From Defluviitaleaceae bacterium (lineage in GTDB: Bacteria; Bacillota; Clostridia; Lachnospirales; WQUN01): a stretch of 46,437 nucleotides of DNA. The stretch covers positions 1 through 46,437 of the forward strand of contig WQSR01000005.1 in assembly GCA_009787785.1 (NCBI GenBank). Reading direction: 5' to 3'. Positions 30,140 to 40,300 of the stretch are shown one piece after another (position 1 is the first letter of the stretch; every line of letters begins with the position of its first letter). A model generated the notes under the pieces. It made no database searches, was not told the origin of the DNA, and saw only the letters and a list, made by a program, of their open reading frames with translations. A program made the position numbers and the translations under genes.

Positions 30140-31582
30140 TCACATTCCGTGCTCGTGCAGAAGCCGTGCCGCCTCATTGAAGAACATTTCCGCGTTCCGG
30201 CGGCTTGTCACCGCCCATACATAGTCCCCATCCAAAGAGAAGGAGAAGAAGTTTTCGTCGAAGTCGAAAAATTCAATCACCGTTTGGGTGCCGTCCAGCA
30301 TGTAATAGGTGATGGTTAATTCGGGGGCTCCCTCCATGGGGAAGGGCTCCAGGGGGGAATCCGCGCCGATGCCTATCAGCATACGGTACAGCAGACGGAA
30401 GGGTCGGTCGGGAATGGGGGTGTTGTTTATCGTGGGGGCAATGGCGTTGCGCTCCGGGTCGTTGTTGATAATCATTTCCAGATTCCGTTCGGGCACCGGA
30501 TGGGTGATGACCACCCGCTCCAGCTCTGCAATGGGAACCAGTGCCACAAAGCGGGTGATAAAACGGACCACGTTCAAATCCGTCAGGAAATGAACCGGGG
30601 CCAGCTCCGCCATGAACACATGGGGCCGGTGGGCAAATTTTACATAGATGTGGGGCACGGGAGCCCCGTTCACTTCCCGGGTAAAGGTATTGCCGAAGTG
30701 CAAATGGGTGGTATCGGTCTGGGTTTCGAGGAAAAACGACAGGAAGGGGTCATCCAGGCCGAAGGGGGACAAATCCCCGGGGAACAGTGCCGCCACCTCC
30801 CCCAGATGGAAGGCCATGCTGAACTCCCCCAAGACCAGGTGGTTCAAATTCGTGGAGTCCACCTCCCGGCCTGTGATGGCCACGGGAAGCACCGCGTCCA
30901 GAGGGTTTACCCCCAAATCCAAAAAGGCGGCCAGCCGCTCCTGGTCTTCGGAGAGGGCCACTTCAAAGGGCTCCCGCCCCCGCTGGGCCAAGCGGAAGCG
31001 GATTATTTCCTCCGCGTGAAAGAAGGGGAGATAGCGGCAAAGCAACGCCTCTGTGGTTTGCGTCATCCAATGGGCCACGTGGCGGGGGACGAGATACATG
31101 GCGGGGTCGCCCGCCACCATGAGAAAATGAAATTGCAAATCGGGGGTGGCATTGCCCAGATGAACCGGGGCCGTTTCCCCGTCGCCGGTATAAGCGGTAA
31201 TGGTGGCCACCGGCGGGTCAAGGCCAAATTCCGCCAGGTTCAAGCCCGCTGTGTCCTCGTGGATTTTTTCCGGTACCATTAGTTGAAAGGCCACGCGAAG
31301 CAAGTCCGCCACCCGCGCTGTATCCAGCACCAGGCCGGGGTAATCGGCCAGATACCAAGCCTCTTCCCCCGGCAGGAAAAGCCGGGTATTGCCGTTGTGC
31401 CGCACATAAATGCGCGAAACCGCTTCCCGTGGGCGCTCAACCAAGGTGATTAGCCTAAAGGGGGGCGGCGCGTCTTCCTCGGGGATATAGGCCGGCTCCC
31501 GGCGGCTACTCCAAAAATACACCGCGCCCAAGGCACCGATGACAAGGACAAGCACGACCAAAGAAATCCTGCGTCTGTTCAC
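30140..31582 (-). CDS. DUF4340 domain protein of the Gld-type ABC operon
   Basis: This 480-residue protein has one N-terminal membrane helix (about 8-26) and a long extracytoplasmic part. It matches the DUF4340 pattern that accompanies GldG proteins: blocks such as WYLADYPGLVLDTARVADLL, AEFGLDPPVATITAY and WMTQTTEALLCRYLPFF in repeated beta-rich modules. It is the last gene of the four-gene operon, and its start codon shares one base with the gldG stop at 31582. Its function is unknown; it probably works with GldG on the outer face of the exporter. Confidence 0.85.
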   Translation of the reverse strand: MNRRRISLVVLVLVIGALGAVYFWSSRREPAYIPEEDAPPPFRLITLVERPREAVSRIYVRHNGNTRLFLPGEEAWYLADYPGLVLDTARVADLLRVAFQLMVPEKIHEDTAGLNLAEFGLDPPVATITAYTGDGETAPVHLGNATPDLQFHFLMVAGDPAMYLVPRHVAHWMTQTTEALLCRYLPFFHAEEIIRFRLAQRGREPFEVALSEDQERLAAFLDLGVNPLDAVLPVAITGREVDSTNLNHLVLGEFSMAFHLGEVAALFPGDLSPFGLDDPFLSFFLETQTDTTHLHFGNTFTREVNGAPVPHIYVKFAHRPHVFMAELAPVHFLTDLNVVRFITRFVALVPIAELERVVITHPVPERNLEMIINNDPERNAIAPTINNTPIPDRPFRLLYRMLIGIGADSPLEPFPMEGAPELTITYYMLDGTQTVIEFFDFDENFFSFSLDGDYVWAVTSRRNAEMFFNEAARLLHEHGM

Positions 31583-33033
31583 TAGCTGTGCCTCCGCCGT
31601 AGCCAGACAGCCACGCCCACAATCAGCACAGCCACAGGCAGTACCCCCATGGAGAGCCCGGCCAGGGCGTTGGCCTGAAACTGGTTGAGCATCAGCGGCG
31701 CGGTGCCCGGGGGGGTGCGGGTGGGGATAAAGGGCCCCGGCTCCTGCCCCATGAGCCAGCCCAGGGAGCTGGCCACAAAGGCAAAATTATTGTCCCCCAC
31801 CACTTCCCGTGGGGGGCTGGCCCAGACATCGCTCCCCGATACCACAACGATTTGCGTAATATGGGCCCTGTCGGTGAAAAACGTATCCGTGATGGCGGCG
31901 GCCAGCATAAAGGGCGCGCCGTCGTAGTCGTATCCCTCGTGGAAAAGGGTGGATTCGATATGCATATCCGTCCGACCGAAGGCATCCGTGGAGGTAATCA
32001 TCAGCGGTTCCATGGTAGTGGTGGGCCGTAGGATGTCCGCGGGCTCGATGGCCCCGGCAAAGCGCAGTAACAGACCCATCCGCCCCTCCGCCACCAGGGG
32101 CAGGTTAATTTCATGGGGCCACAAATGGGGGAGCAAAAACATGGGCACCATAATGTGCTGGCGGGGGTCGTTTTCCATGATGACATAATCGCTTACCCGA
32201 ATGCCGTAGTTGGCAAGCACCCGGTCAAATTGGGGTCTGCGTTCGCCGAAAACCGGGTCAAAGGCGATAAAGGCGCGCCCCTCGTCCTCCAGGAAGGCCA
32301 AAATAGCCGTGGCCTTATCTGCGGGCCAGTCCCACTGGGGGGTGGTAAGCAACAAAATATCCGCGTCCTCGGGTATGCCCTCCCGGAGGATGTCCAGCGC
32401 GTGCAAATCCCGCACAATGAAATTCTCCGCTTCCAGGAAGGAAAAGAAAGCGGGGTCGGGAGGCACTTCGCCGCTTCCCCCCACCTTGTACACGATGGCG
32501 GTTTCCCCCTGGGTGACGGCGTGGATGGCAGTGGTAATCTGCCGCTCGAAATTGACGCTGGCAATGCCCACTATCTGCCCCCACTGGTTGAACTGGGGCG
32601 TAATCATCAAATCCGGGGTAATGACCCGGTACTGGCCGCCGCTCTCCACCACGATACTGTGGTTGGGCATCATGCCGCCCTCCAGCCCGGCGGAAAAGCG
32701 TTGCACAAAGGCGGGGTTGACCATAGGGTCCCGGAAGGCGGTGGCGATGTGGGCGTTGGCGGCGGCGTATTCCTCCATCAGGGCCACGAGAATCGGCTCC
32801 TCGGTGCCCGTGGGGGCTATCATGGTCAGCGTCACGTCTTGTTCCAGCTCGTTGAGAAAGGTACGGGACTGGGAGGAGAGGGTAAACAGCCCCTCCGCCG
32901 TAAGGTCCCAGGTACGGTTAAATTCCCCGGCGAGGAGGTTCACCAGCACAAACAATATGACGGCCAGCAACATCATGGCCGTGGAAAAGGTGCCGTAGCG
33001 GAAACGCTTTTCCTTGAAATGGGAGAGCTTCAC
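31582..33033 (-). CDS. GldG-family ABC transporter accessory protein
   Basis: This 483-residue protein has an N-terminal helix (about 17-37), a C-terminal helix (about 458-477) and a large extracytoplasmic domain of the GldG type (ABC-type uncharacterised transport, PF09822). Typical segments are TWDLTAEGLFTLSSQSRTFL near the start and ADILLLTTPQWDWPADKA in the middle. In Bacteroidetes GldA/F/G support gliding, but in Firmicutes the same trio has no proven role. It abuts the permease gene (33034) without a gap. Confidence 0.9.
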   Translation of the reverse strand: MKLSHFKEKRFRYGTFSTAMMLLAVILFVLVNLLAGEFNRTWDLTAEGLFTLSSQSRTFLNELEQDVTLTMIAPTGTEEPILVALMEEYAAANAHIATAFRDPMVNPAFVQRFSAGLEGGMMPNHSIVVESGGQYRVITPDLMITPQFNQWGQIVGIASVNFERQITTAIHAVTQGETAIVYKVGGSGEVPPDPAFFSFLEAENFIVRDLHALDILREGIPEDADILLLTTPQWDWPADKATAILAFLEDEGRAFIAFDPVFGERRPQFDRVLANYGIRVSDYVIMENDPRQHIMVPMFLLPHLWPHEINLPLVAEGRMGLLLRFAGAIEPADILRPTTTMEPLMITSTDAFGRTDMHIESTLFHEGYDYDGAPFMLAAAITDTFFTDRAHITQIVVVSGSDVWASPPREVVGDNNFAFVASSLGWLMGQEPGPFIPTRTPPGTAPLMLNQFQANALAGLSMGVLPVAVLIVGVAVWLRRRHS

Positions 33034-33909
33034 CTACCGCCACCTCCTTTTCTCGATGACATTCACCGTAAGGTAGACGAAGAGCCCGGCGAAGGACAGG
33101 TAATACACCAAATCGGCAAGGTTTAAGATTCCCGCCGAAAGCACCTGAAAGCGCGTATATAACGAGAACCAAAGTAGCACCCGTAAAATGACCGCGTCGT
33201 AGATTAAATTATCGTAAAAATACAACCCCACCGCCACCGCCACCCCAAGGGCCCCAAGCACCGCCGAGGAGAGCCAGTGCCGCGTGGCGTAATACCATAG
33301 CCCCGCCACCGCCACGATAACCAAGGCCACGAAAACCAAGGACGCCCCGGCGGATACGGGCATGGTCATGGCGATGGAATCCATGAGGAACATGACATAC
33401 ACCGCCGCGAAGGTGGACACAGCGGCAATAATCTGGTTGTCCGTCAGCACCGAGATAAACATCCCCACAGCGATACAGCACAAGCCAATCAGGATAAACC
33501 CGATATACGCGCCGACAATCTGGTTGGTGGCCAGACCCTCCACGGCGTAGCGCGTTATGAGCACCGGGAAAAGCACGGTGATGCCCACCCCTAACAAAAA
33601 CAGGGAGAAGGCCGCCAAAAATTTACCCAGCACAATTTGTGTGACGGAAAGGGGGCTGGTGTATAAAAGCTGGTCGGTTTTGTGCCGGATTTCCTCGGAG
33701 AAGAGCCGCATGGTGAGAATGGGAACGAGAATAAAAAACATGAAGGAACCGGCGGCGGCCACCAAGGTATTGGCAAAACGCCCGCTCCCGGTAAAGACAT
33801 TGATAAAGGTAAAATTCATGCCCATCAGAAACAGCATGAAGGCCAGGAAGGCATAGCCCACCATTTGGGAGAAGTAGGCGCGCAGTTCCTTTTTGTACAG
33901 GGCAATCAT
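33034..33909 (-). CDS. ABC-2 type permease (GldF-like)
   Basis: This 291-residue integral membrane protein has about six helices (AYFSQMVGYAFLAFMLFLMG, LVAAAGSFMFFILVPILTMRLF, then several more). The motif FSEEIRHKTDQLLYTSPL is typical of ABC-2 permeases of the Gld/NosY group. It forms the channel for the ATPase encoded by the preceding gene, whose stop codon overlaps its start by 4 bp. The substrate is unknown. Confidence 0.92.
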   Translation of the reverse strand: MIALYKKELRAYFSQMVGYAFLAFMLFLMGMNFTFINVFTGSGRFANTLVAAAGSFMFFILVPILTMRLFSEEIRHKTDQLLYTSPLSVTQIVLGKFLAAFSLFLLGVGITVLFPVLITRYAVEGLATNQIVGAYIGFILIGLCCIAVGMFISVLTDNQIIAAVSTFAAVYVMFLMDSIAMTMPVSAGASLVFVALVIVAVAGLWYYATRHWLSSAVLGALGVAVAVGLYFYDNLIYDAVILRVLLWFSLYTRFQVLSAGILNLADLVYYLSFAGLFVYLTVNVIEKRRWR

Positions 33910-34892
33910 GCCACACCGCTCCCTTCCGGTGCGTCGTATCCGGCGGCGGCGGCCCGTATATCCCCCGTCAGCGTAAGGAAGATTTCCTCCAAAGATAAAT
34001 CCATGGACTTCATCAGGAGCAAAGGCAGGTTGTGCTTGGCCATACAGCGGAAAACCACCTCGCGGATGTCCGTGCCCTCGTCGCCGGCCAGCTGGAGGTC
34101 AACGGTTCCCGGTTCCCGGCTTTCCAGCACCTGCACATGGCGAACCACCGCAAATTCCTTCAAGGCGTCCCGGGCCTGGGTGGCCGTGGCCTTCAGGCGC
34201 ACCTGAAGCTTTCCCCCCGCTTTGGTAAGCCCGGCGGAAAGGCTTTCCGGCGTGCCCTGGGCGATGATGCGCCCCTTGTTGATTATCATGACCCGGTCGC
34301 ATACCGCGCTTACCTCCTGCATGATGTGGGAGGAGAGGATGACCGTGTGGTGGTGCCCCAGGTTCTTCACCACACCACGCATTTCCATAATTTGCTTGGG
34401 GTCCAGCCCGATGGTGGGCTCGTCCATGATAATCACCCGGGGCTTGCCCACCATGGCCTGGGCCAGGCCCACACGCTGGCGGTACCCCCGGGAGAGATTC
34501 TTTATCAGCCGGCGCGAAACATCGTCTATATACAATTGTTGCTTGATTTGGGTCAGCATTTCCTTGCGCCCGGCGCGCTTCACCCCTTTGATGTCCGCCA
34601 CAAAGTGCAGATACTCCTCCACCCGCATATCCCCATACACCGGGGGGGTGTCGGGCAGATAGCCGATTTGCTTCTTGGCCTGCTCCGGCTGGGAAACAAT
34701 GTCGTGCCCGTTTATCCGCACGTCTCCCCGGGTGGCCGCCAGGAAGCCCGTCATAATGTTCATGGTCGTGGTCTTGCCCGCGCCGTTGGGCCCCAGAAAG
34801 CCCACAATTTCCCCGGCGTCTATGGTGAAGCTCAGGTCATGGATGGCGGTGTGATGGCCGTATTGCTTGGTGAGGTTTTTTACTTCTATCAA
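33906..34892 (-). CDS. ABC transporter ATPase (GldA-like)
   Basis: This 328-residue nucleotide-binding subunit has Walker A GPNGAGKTTTMN (about 36-47), a Q-loop at YLPDTPPVYG, the signature LSRGYRQRVGLAQ, Walker B VIIMDEPTIGLD and the His of the switch in VILSSHIMQE. A DUF4162-like tail (about 225-310) is present. First gene of the minus-strand operon ATPase-permease-GldG-DUF4340. GGAGG precedes the ATG. Its promoter shares the 113-bp divergent gap with the ECF sigma gene, so joint control is possible. Confidence 0.95.
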   Translation of the reverse strand: MIEVKNLTKQYGHHTAIHDLSFTIDAGEIVGFLGPNGAGKTTTMNIMTGFLAATRGDVRINGHDIVSQPEQAKKQIGYLPDTPPVYGDMRVEEYLHFVADIKGVKRAGRKEMLTQIKQQLYIDDVSRRLIKNLSRGYRQRVGLAQAMVGKPRVIIMDEPTIGLDPKQIMEMRGVVKNLGHHHTVILSSHIMQEVSAVCDRVMIINKGRIIAQGTPESLSAGLTKAGGKLQVRLKATATQARDALKEFAVVRHVQVLESREPGTVDLQLAGDEGTDIREVVFRCMAKHNLPLLLMKSMDLSLEEIFLTLTGDIRAAAAGYDAPEGSGVA

Positions 34893-34935
34893 AAAGCACC
34901 TCCTGCAAAGGCTAGGATAATGTATTATAGCACAC

Positions 34936-34962
34936 TGTAACGAAGGGCGCGTTTTTCGGACT
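34936..34962 (+). promoter_or_regulatory. Possible ECF-type promoter of the sigma/anti-sigma operon
   Basis: TGTAAC (34936-34941), 15 bp, CGGACT (34957-34962) resembles the AAC ... CGTC pattern recognised by many ECF sigma factors. Autoregulation is common for these factors. The -10 match is partial. Confidence 0.35.
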
Positions 34963-35005
34963 TATGGTGTAGAAAGTTTTCGCTACGCTGGGTATGGGGG
35001 GTTAT

Positions 35006-35491
35006 ATGGACGAAATTGAAAAAGCCTACACTTTGCACGCCCGGGATGTGTACCGTTATTTGTTGAGTGTAACTGGGGACGCGGATGTTTCCGAGGAGCT
35101 GACCCAGGAGACCTTTTTCCGCGCCATGGGTACGATAAAGCAGTATGACGGGCGGTGCGCGTTGCGGGTGTGGCTGTGCCAAATCGCCAAGCACCTCTGG
35201 TACCAGTATTTGGCCAAGAAGAAGCGGCACAAGGGCGGCGAGCTGACCGAGGCGGTGGCGGGGATTGCCTCCCCCGAGGAGGCCGCCATGCGCAACGCCG
35301 AAAAGACCGCCCTGTACAAGGCCATCCACGCCTTGCCCGAGCCCATGCGCGAGGTGGTGCATATGCGCCTGACAGGGGAATTTTCCTTCGCGGAAATCGG
35401 CCAGATATTGGAGCGCAGTGAAAATTGGGCCCGGGTGACATTCTACCGCGCCAAGCTGAAAATCGTGGAAAATATGGAGGGATTGACATGA
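35006..35491 (+). CDS. ECF-type RNA polymerase sigma factor
   Basis: This 161-residue group IV sigma factor has region 2 (IEKAYTLHARDVYRYLLSVT, then EELTQETFFRAM and the promoter-melting segment RVWLCQIAKHLWYQYLAKKK). Region 4 follows (LYKAIHALPEPMREVVHMRL, FSFAEIGQILERSENWARVT), the helix-turn-helix that reads the -35. ATG at 35006 is favoured by the GGGGGG before it and by family length. Its TGA overlaps the ATG of the anti-sigma gene (35488-35491). The stimulus is unknown. The Gld-type exporter is divergent from it. Confidence 0.93.
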   Translation: MDEIEKAYTLHARDVYRYLLSVTGDADVSEELTQETFFRAMGTIKQYDGRCALRVWLCQIAKHLWYQYLAKKKRHKGGELTEAVAGIASPEEAAMRNAEKTALYKAIHALPEPMREVVHMRLTGEFSFAEIGQILERSENWARVTFYRAKLKIVENMEGLT

Positions 35492-36285
35492 AGTGTCACA
35501 CCGTAAAAGATTTATTGCCCGGTTATATCGAAGGGCTGACCAGCGAGGAAACCAACGCGGATATGGCCGCGCATTTGCAACAATGCGCCCAATGCCACGC
35601 CGCCTATGAAAAAATGTCCACGGCCGTACCCCGGGACTTATCCCCCCAGGTGGCGGATATCGACTTCCTTTCGCGGCTGAAGCGAAAAATCCGGCGCAAA
35701 AGCGTTCGGGCCGCCCTTGTTATATGTGCGTGCATGTTAGTTCTTGGGGGGCTTGTGGTGTTTGAGCATGTTTACCGTTTCGCCATCCCCTTCGATGCAG
35801 AGCGCATGTGGGTGGAAGTGGGACAGATAGCCGTATTGGATTTGGCGTATACGCAGGAGGATGTGCATGTAGTTTCCATACGGACGCTGGAGCCCGGCGA
35901 GGAATTGAAATACGGCGAAACGGCGCAATATACACTGGTGATGCGCAACGAGGGGTTTTCCTTTAACCATGCCCAGCAACTGGGGCGGGTGGTTGACCGT
36001 GGCGGCGAACCCGTTCGGTTGGTTTTTATCAGCTACTATGAATCGCCCATGCGCCGGCTGTTGCGCGTTTTCTTTAACTGGGATTCCCGCGCCAGCGGTT
36101 GGTCAACCATGTGGGAAGCGGACCCCCAGGTTTCGGGGATGCAGCACGCCAACGCCATTGAGGTCTACTACCTCCCCAGTTTGCGCAAAATAACCAACGC
36201 CGACGACAATATACGCAATTGGCCGCCCGCCCGCTTCGATGCATTGCGGGAGCAAGCCACCTTTGTCTGGCGTAGCACGCCCTAA
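35488..36285 (+). CDS. Membrane anti-sigma factor with zinc-finger (zf-HC2) domain
   Basis: This 265-residue partner holds the ECF sigma factor inactive. The cytoplasmic N-terminus has the zinc-binding ASD pattern (Cys3, then HLQQCAQCH with HxxxCxxC at about 29-36). One helix (about 74-92, AALVICACMLVLGGLVVF) crosses the membrane. The extracytoplasmic part (about 95-265) is unassigned and may sense envelope state. GGAGG lies 6 bases upstream of the ATG, inside the sigma gene. The 3' end overlaps the convergent gpr gene by 4 bp. Confidence 0.88.
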   Translation: MKCHTVKDLLPGYIEGLTSEETNADMAAHLQQCAQCHAAYEKMSTAVPRDLSPQVADIDFLSRLKRKIRRKSVRAALVICACMLVLGGLVVFEHVYRFAIPFDAERMWVEVGQIAVLDLAYTQEDVHVVSIRTLEPGEELKYGETAQYTLVMRNEGFSFNHAQQLGRVVDRGGEPVRLVFISYYESPMRRLLRVFFNWDSRASGWSTMWEADPQVSGMQHANAIEVYYLPSLRKITNADDNIRNWPPARFDALREQATFVWRSTP

Positions 36286-37277
36286 TTCAAATACCGGTTT
36301 ACATCCTCCGGGGTGATGCCGGGGTGGAGGGCCATGTTTAGTGCGCTGGCGATGATGTGGGCCAGGCGGGTGATGACCGCGTCCACCTCCTTGGGGGTGA
36401 CGAACATGTTGCCCGCCTCCGGGTCCAGGATTTCCTTTATCAGGGCGTAGCGTTCGTCGCCGGCCATGTTATCCAGCATATCGAAGAAGACGTCGCTTTG
36501 GGAAGCGGCGTTTTTTAGTGCGTGGAGCAGATTATCCATGGTGTCGTTGACCAAAGTGGCGGCGTCCACCACCGTGGGCACGCCGATGGCGATGACGGGG
36601 ATGCCTACGCTCTCCCGGTTGATGGGGGTACGCTTGTTGCCCAGGCCCGCGCCGGGGTTGATGCCCGTGTCGGAGATTTGGATGGTGGTATTCACCCGGG
36701 CGGTTTTGCGTGCGGCCAAAGCGTCGATGGCGATAATTAAATCCGGGGTGATGCGGCGGGTGACGCCCAGAATAATTTCTGCGGTTTCTATCCCCGTGAT
36801 GCCCATGACACCGGGGCGCAACGCGCTGACACTGCGGACGCGGCCCTGGAGCTCATGGGGCATGATTTCTTGCAGGTGGCGGGTGACGAGCATTTTTTCG
36901 CATACCTGGGGGCCCAAGGCATCGGGGGTGACTTGCCAGTTGCCCAGGCCCACCACCAGAATGGTGGCGTTGGGGGGCAGGGGGAAGAGCTCACCCAGCT
37001 TGCGGGCCAGGATTTTGCTGATTTCCTCGTGGGCAGGGGGGTCAGATTCCTTCATGGCGGCGGATTCCAGGGTGATGTAATTCCCCACGGGCTTACCCAT
37101 GGACTGGGCTCCCGCCTCGTTGGTGATTTTCACCCACGTAACGGTGATGCCCTGTTGGGACTCCTCCTCGGTGGTGATTTCAATGCCATTCAATGCGTCA
37201 TCGGATTCGCTGTGCAGCTGCTCGCAGTTTTCCAGCGCGAGGTCGGTGTAAATGTTGGGCCTTGTCGAGCTTTTCAT
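36282..37277 (-). CDS. gpr: GPR endopeptidase (spore germination protease)
   Basis: GPR degrades small acid-soluble spore proteins at germination. It is made as a zymogen in the forespore. The 331-residue protein shows the prosegment and processing motif IYTDLALE near residue 10-16, then VVGLGNWQVTPDALGP, VSALRPGVMGITGIETAEII, IIAIDALAARKTARVN and the C-terminal region ending in HPGITPEDVNRYL. These are diagnostic of the family. Its presence shows the host is a true spore former, which supports a functional reading of the split spoIIID. It probably has its own promoter, since its neighbour on the right is divergent. Confidence 0.97.
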   Translation of the reverse strand: MKSSTRPNIYTDLALENCEQLHSESDDALNGIEITTEEESQQGITVTWVKITNEAGAQSMGKPVGNYITLESAAMKESDPPAHEEISKILARKLGELFPLPPNATILVVGLGNWQVTPDALGPQVCEKMLVTRHLQEIMPHELQGRVRSVSALRPGVMGITGIETAEIILGVTRRITPDLIIAIDALAARKTARVNTTIQISDTGINPGAGLGNKRTPINRESVGIPVIAIGVPTVVDAATLVNDTMDNLLHALKNAASQSDVFFDMLDNMAGDERYALIKEILDPEAGNMFVTPKEVDAVITRLAHIIASALNMALHPGITPEDVNRYLN

Positions 37278-37367
37278 ATGTCCGCTCCTTGTAAAAAATA
37301 CATTTTGCCCTTATTATGGCTGAAAATGCCAAAATCCATTCCTTGGGGTGAAGGGGGATGTACGCTG

Positions 37368-40300
37368 ATGCGTAAATGGGGGAAGCGGAAAATAATTGTT
37401 GTATCCTGCATCGCGGTATTTCAGGCGGCTTTGCTTGTGCTTGCCTTCGCGGGGGCTAGGTATTTTCAGCGGTATGACGCGGAAGACGAAACCGCCCGGA
37501 ACATCACAGCGGAAAACGGGCTTGTTTTTTATCCGGTACCTCCCGTGCCCACCCCCGAGCCCCCCGCCCCGCCGGAGCCCCCCGGCATAGCGTGGGCATT
37601 TGACTTCGCGCTGGCCCCCTCCGCCTTGGGCGGCATACATATCACCCCCCTGAGCGCGAACGCGTGGGGGGTGGAGCCGGATTCAGCTTTCCTGATTACC
37701 GCCCAAGCGTCCAGTGCCGCCCATCTGGAGGCGTATCTTTCTGTGCCCGGCGGCCCGGCGTTTTCCCTGGAGGCATATGGGGAAAACGCTTTTTTGTTAC
37801 ACTTCGCGGCACCCCTTGCCCGTCACCGGGTCTATCGCTTTGTCTACCGCCCCACGGGCTACGCGCCGGTGTCCCACGCCTTCCAAACGGCGGATGTCTT
37901 CCGTGTTTCGGCCACCTCTCCGGCAAACAATACCTTTCAAGTGCCCCATACCGCCGGGATAGTGATAACCTTCAGCCAGCCCCTGGCGGGGGACATCAGC
38001 GATGCTTTTCTCATCTATCCCCCGGTGGCGGGGCGGTTTATCCGGCAGGATAATGCCTATGTATTCGCCCCCGCCCGGTTGCTGGCCAACACCACCTACA
38101 CCGTAACCCTCCGGCGGGGCCTGGAAAGCGTGACGGGGGAAATCCTGGCCGAGGATTATACCTTTACCTTCCAAACCCACTGGAGCGATGTGCCCCGTCC
38201 CCCCTTTTCCATCCCGCGAAACCAGGAATACGAAACCTTCCTGCCCTGGCACGAGGTATTTATCGGGCTGGAGATTGACCGGGACTTTGACGGGCGGGAG
38301 TTTAGCGTATATCTCTACGAGATGCCCACGGCGGAAGCCTTTATCTATTTTACGTCCACACAGGCGGGGACGCGCTTCGCCTCCCTTACCGTGGAGGCCG
38401 TGGAAGTGCAGGGGGCATGGCAGAGCCATTTTTACCTCTTTCTGGGGCAGAGCCTGCCCGAGGGCTATTTTGTGGCCGAAATCCACTCCACCTTGCCCCA
38501 TGCGCGCCACACCGCGCGGAAATTCATTCAGGTGTCGGGGCTGTCGGTGTATTCCCTTTCCCTTGGGGGGGAGAAAATATTCTGGCTACACGACGCGGCC
38601 ACGGGCCAGCCCGCCCAAGGCGCGGTGGTACACCTTGGCACCGCCACCGTCACCGCCAACCACGAGGGCATCGCCATTGCCCAAACCGGGGCCCATCCCC
38701 GGGCCATGATTACGATTACTTATGGCGGTTATCTGCCCTTCGTCTATGCCCAGTCCACCTTTGCCCGGCGGCCATTGCTCCCCTCCGAGCGTTTTCTTTC
38801 TTATATATATACCGACCGCTCCCTGTACCGCCCCAACGACGTGGTGGATGTTTTCGGCGTGATTATACCGCGCTACGGGCATTCCCATATGCCGGAGGAT
38901 GTATTTACCCTGCACATCGGCGACATGCTGACACTGCCCGTCACACTGGACGGGCACAACAGCTTTGCGGTGCGCGTTCCCGTGGCGGGTATGTTCGGAT
39001 ATCCGCTCGTGGAGCTACGGGTCAACGGCGAACGGCTGATGGAACTCTGGGGGGTGCGGTTCTTTGACTACGCCAATCATGCCTTTGTTATATCCGGGGA
39101 GCTGGACAACCTGGCCTATGGCATAGACGATGAGGCGGCCTTTGCAATAGCGGTGACGAATTTCACCGGTATGCCCATAGCGGATGTGGCCGTGCGGGAA
39201 CGGGGGCGACACTTTACCACCGATGCCTACGGTGTGGCGGCGGGGCGGCTACCGGTTTTTACCCACGGCTACGGCTGGCTGCCCCGCTGGCAATCCTTTT
39301 GGTTTACGATAACGGGGGACGCCCAGGTATCACAGCAAATAAGTCTGCCCCATATCGTTGTCCCCCGGGATATCATGATGGAGGACGAATTTAGGGGGGA
39401 TACCCTCACCTTGCGTACCCATGAAATCCGCATTGACTCCATCAACGAATACGCCCGCGCCTTGTCCCCCTGGTGGGACGTCCCCCCCGACATATACCGA
39501 GGGGCGGCGGTAGCGGTGGACTTTACGCTGGAAATCACCCGCTATACCACCACCCGCACCATGCGGAGCCAACGCTTCTGCCATATCCAGCGGCAAACCT
39601 TTACCACCTACAATTTTCATACCGCTTCCGCACTGTACCGCACCATTGCGGGCCGTACGGAAAACGGGATGGCGGTGATATCCGGCTTGCCCGTGTCCGG
39701 TGATGTGCTGATTCGCTACAGCTTCGTTGTACACTACCGGGACGCCCAAGGGCGGGAAACCCGTATATGGCCGGGGCAACACATCTGGGATGACTGGTAC
39801 ACCCTGGGGGCGCGCTCTTCCATAAGGCGTTTCCACTTCGCGCTGGAGCGCGATACGCTGGGCATCGGCGAAACCACCCAGGTATCCCTGGCGGAAGGGC
39901 ACCTGCGGTGGACTTGGTACAGCGACCAGCCCACGGGCGAGCTGACCCCCGTTACCCATGGCCGTATGCTTACCGTGCTGGCTCGGGAGGGGATAATTTC
40001 CGTGGCGGTGGGCTCTCCCCAGGGGATGGAGCTAACCTTTACCGAGGACAGTATCAGCAACGCCTTTGTTTTGGGCGCGTATTTTGACGGGCAGTTAATC
40101 TTCCCCGTGGCAAACCCCGCCCGGGTGGTCTTTGACCACAGCACCCGGGAGCTGGAAATTGAAATGGAATTTGACCAGGCGTCCTACAGGCCGGGGGATG
40201 AAGTCACCTTAACCCTTACCACCTGCCGCCCCGCCCAGGTGCTGATTAGCGTGGTGGACGAGGCCGCCTTCCAGGGCAGACCCCACCAGGCGGATTTCCT

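Noticed and set aside
36855..37367. Upstream open extension of the alpha-2-macroglobulin frame
   Set aside because: It lies antisense over gpr and has no signal sequence. The real start is the ATG at 37368 with AGGGGG before it and a membrane helix after it.
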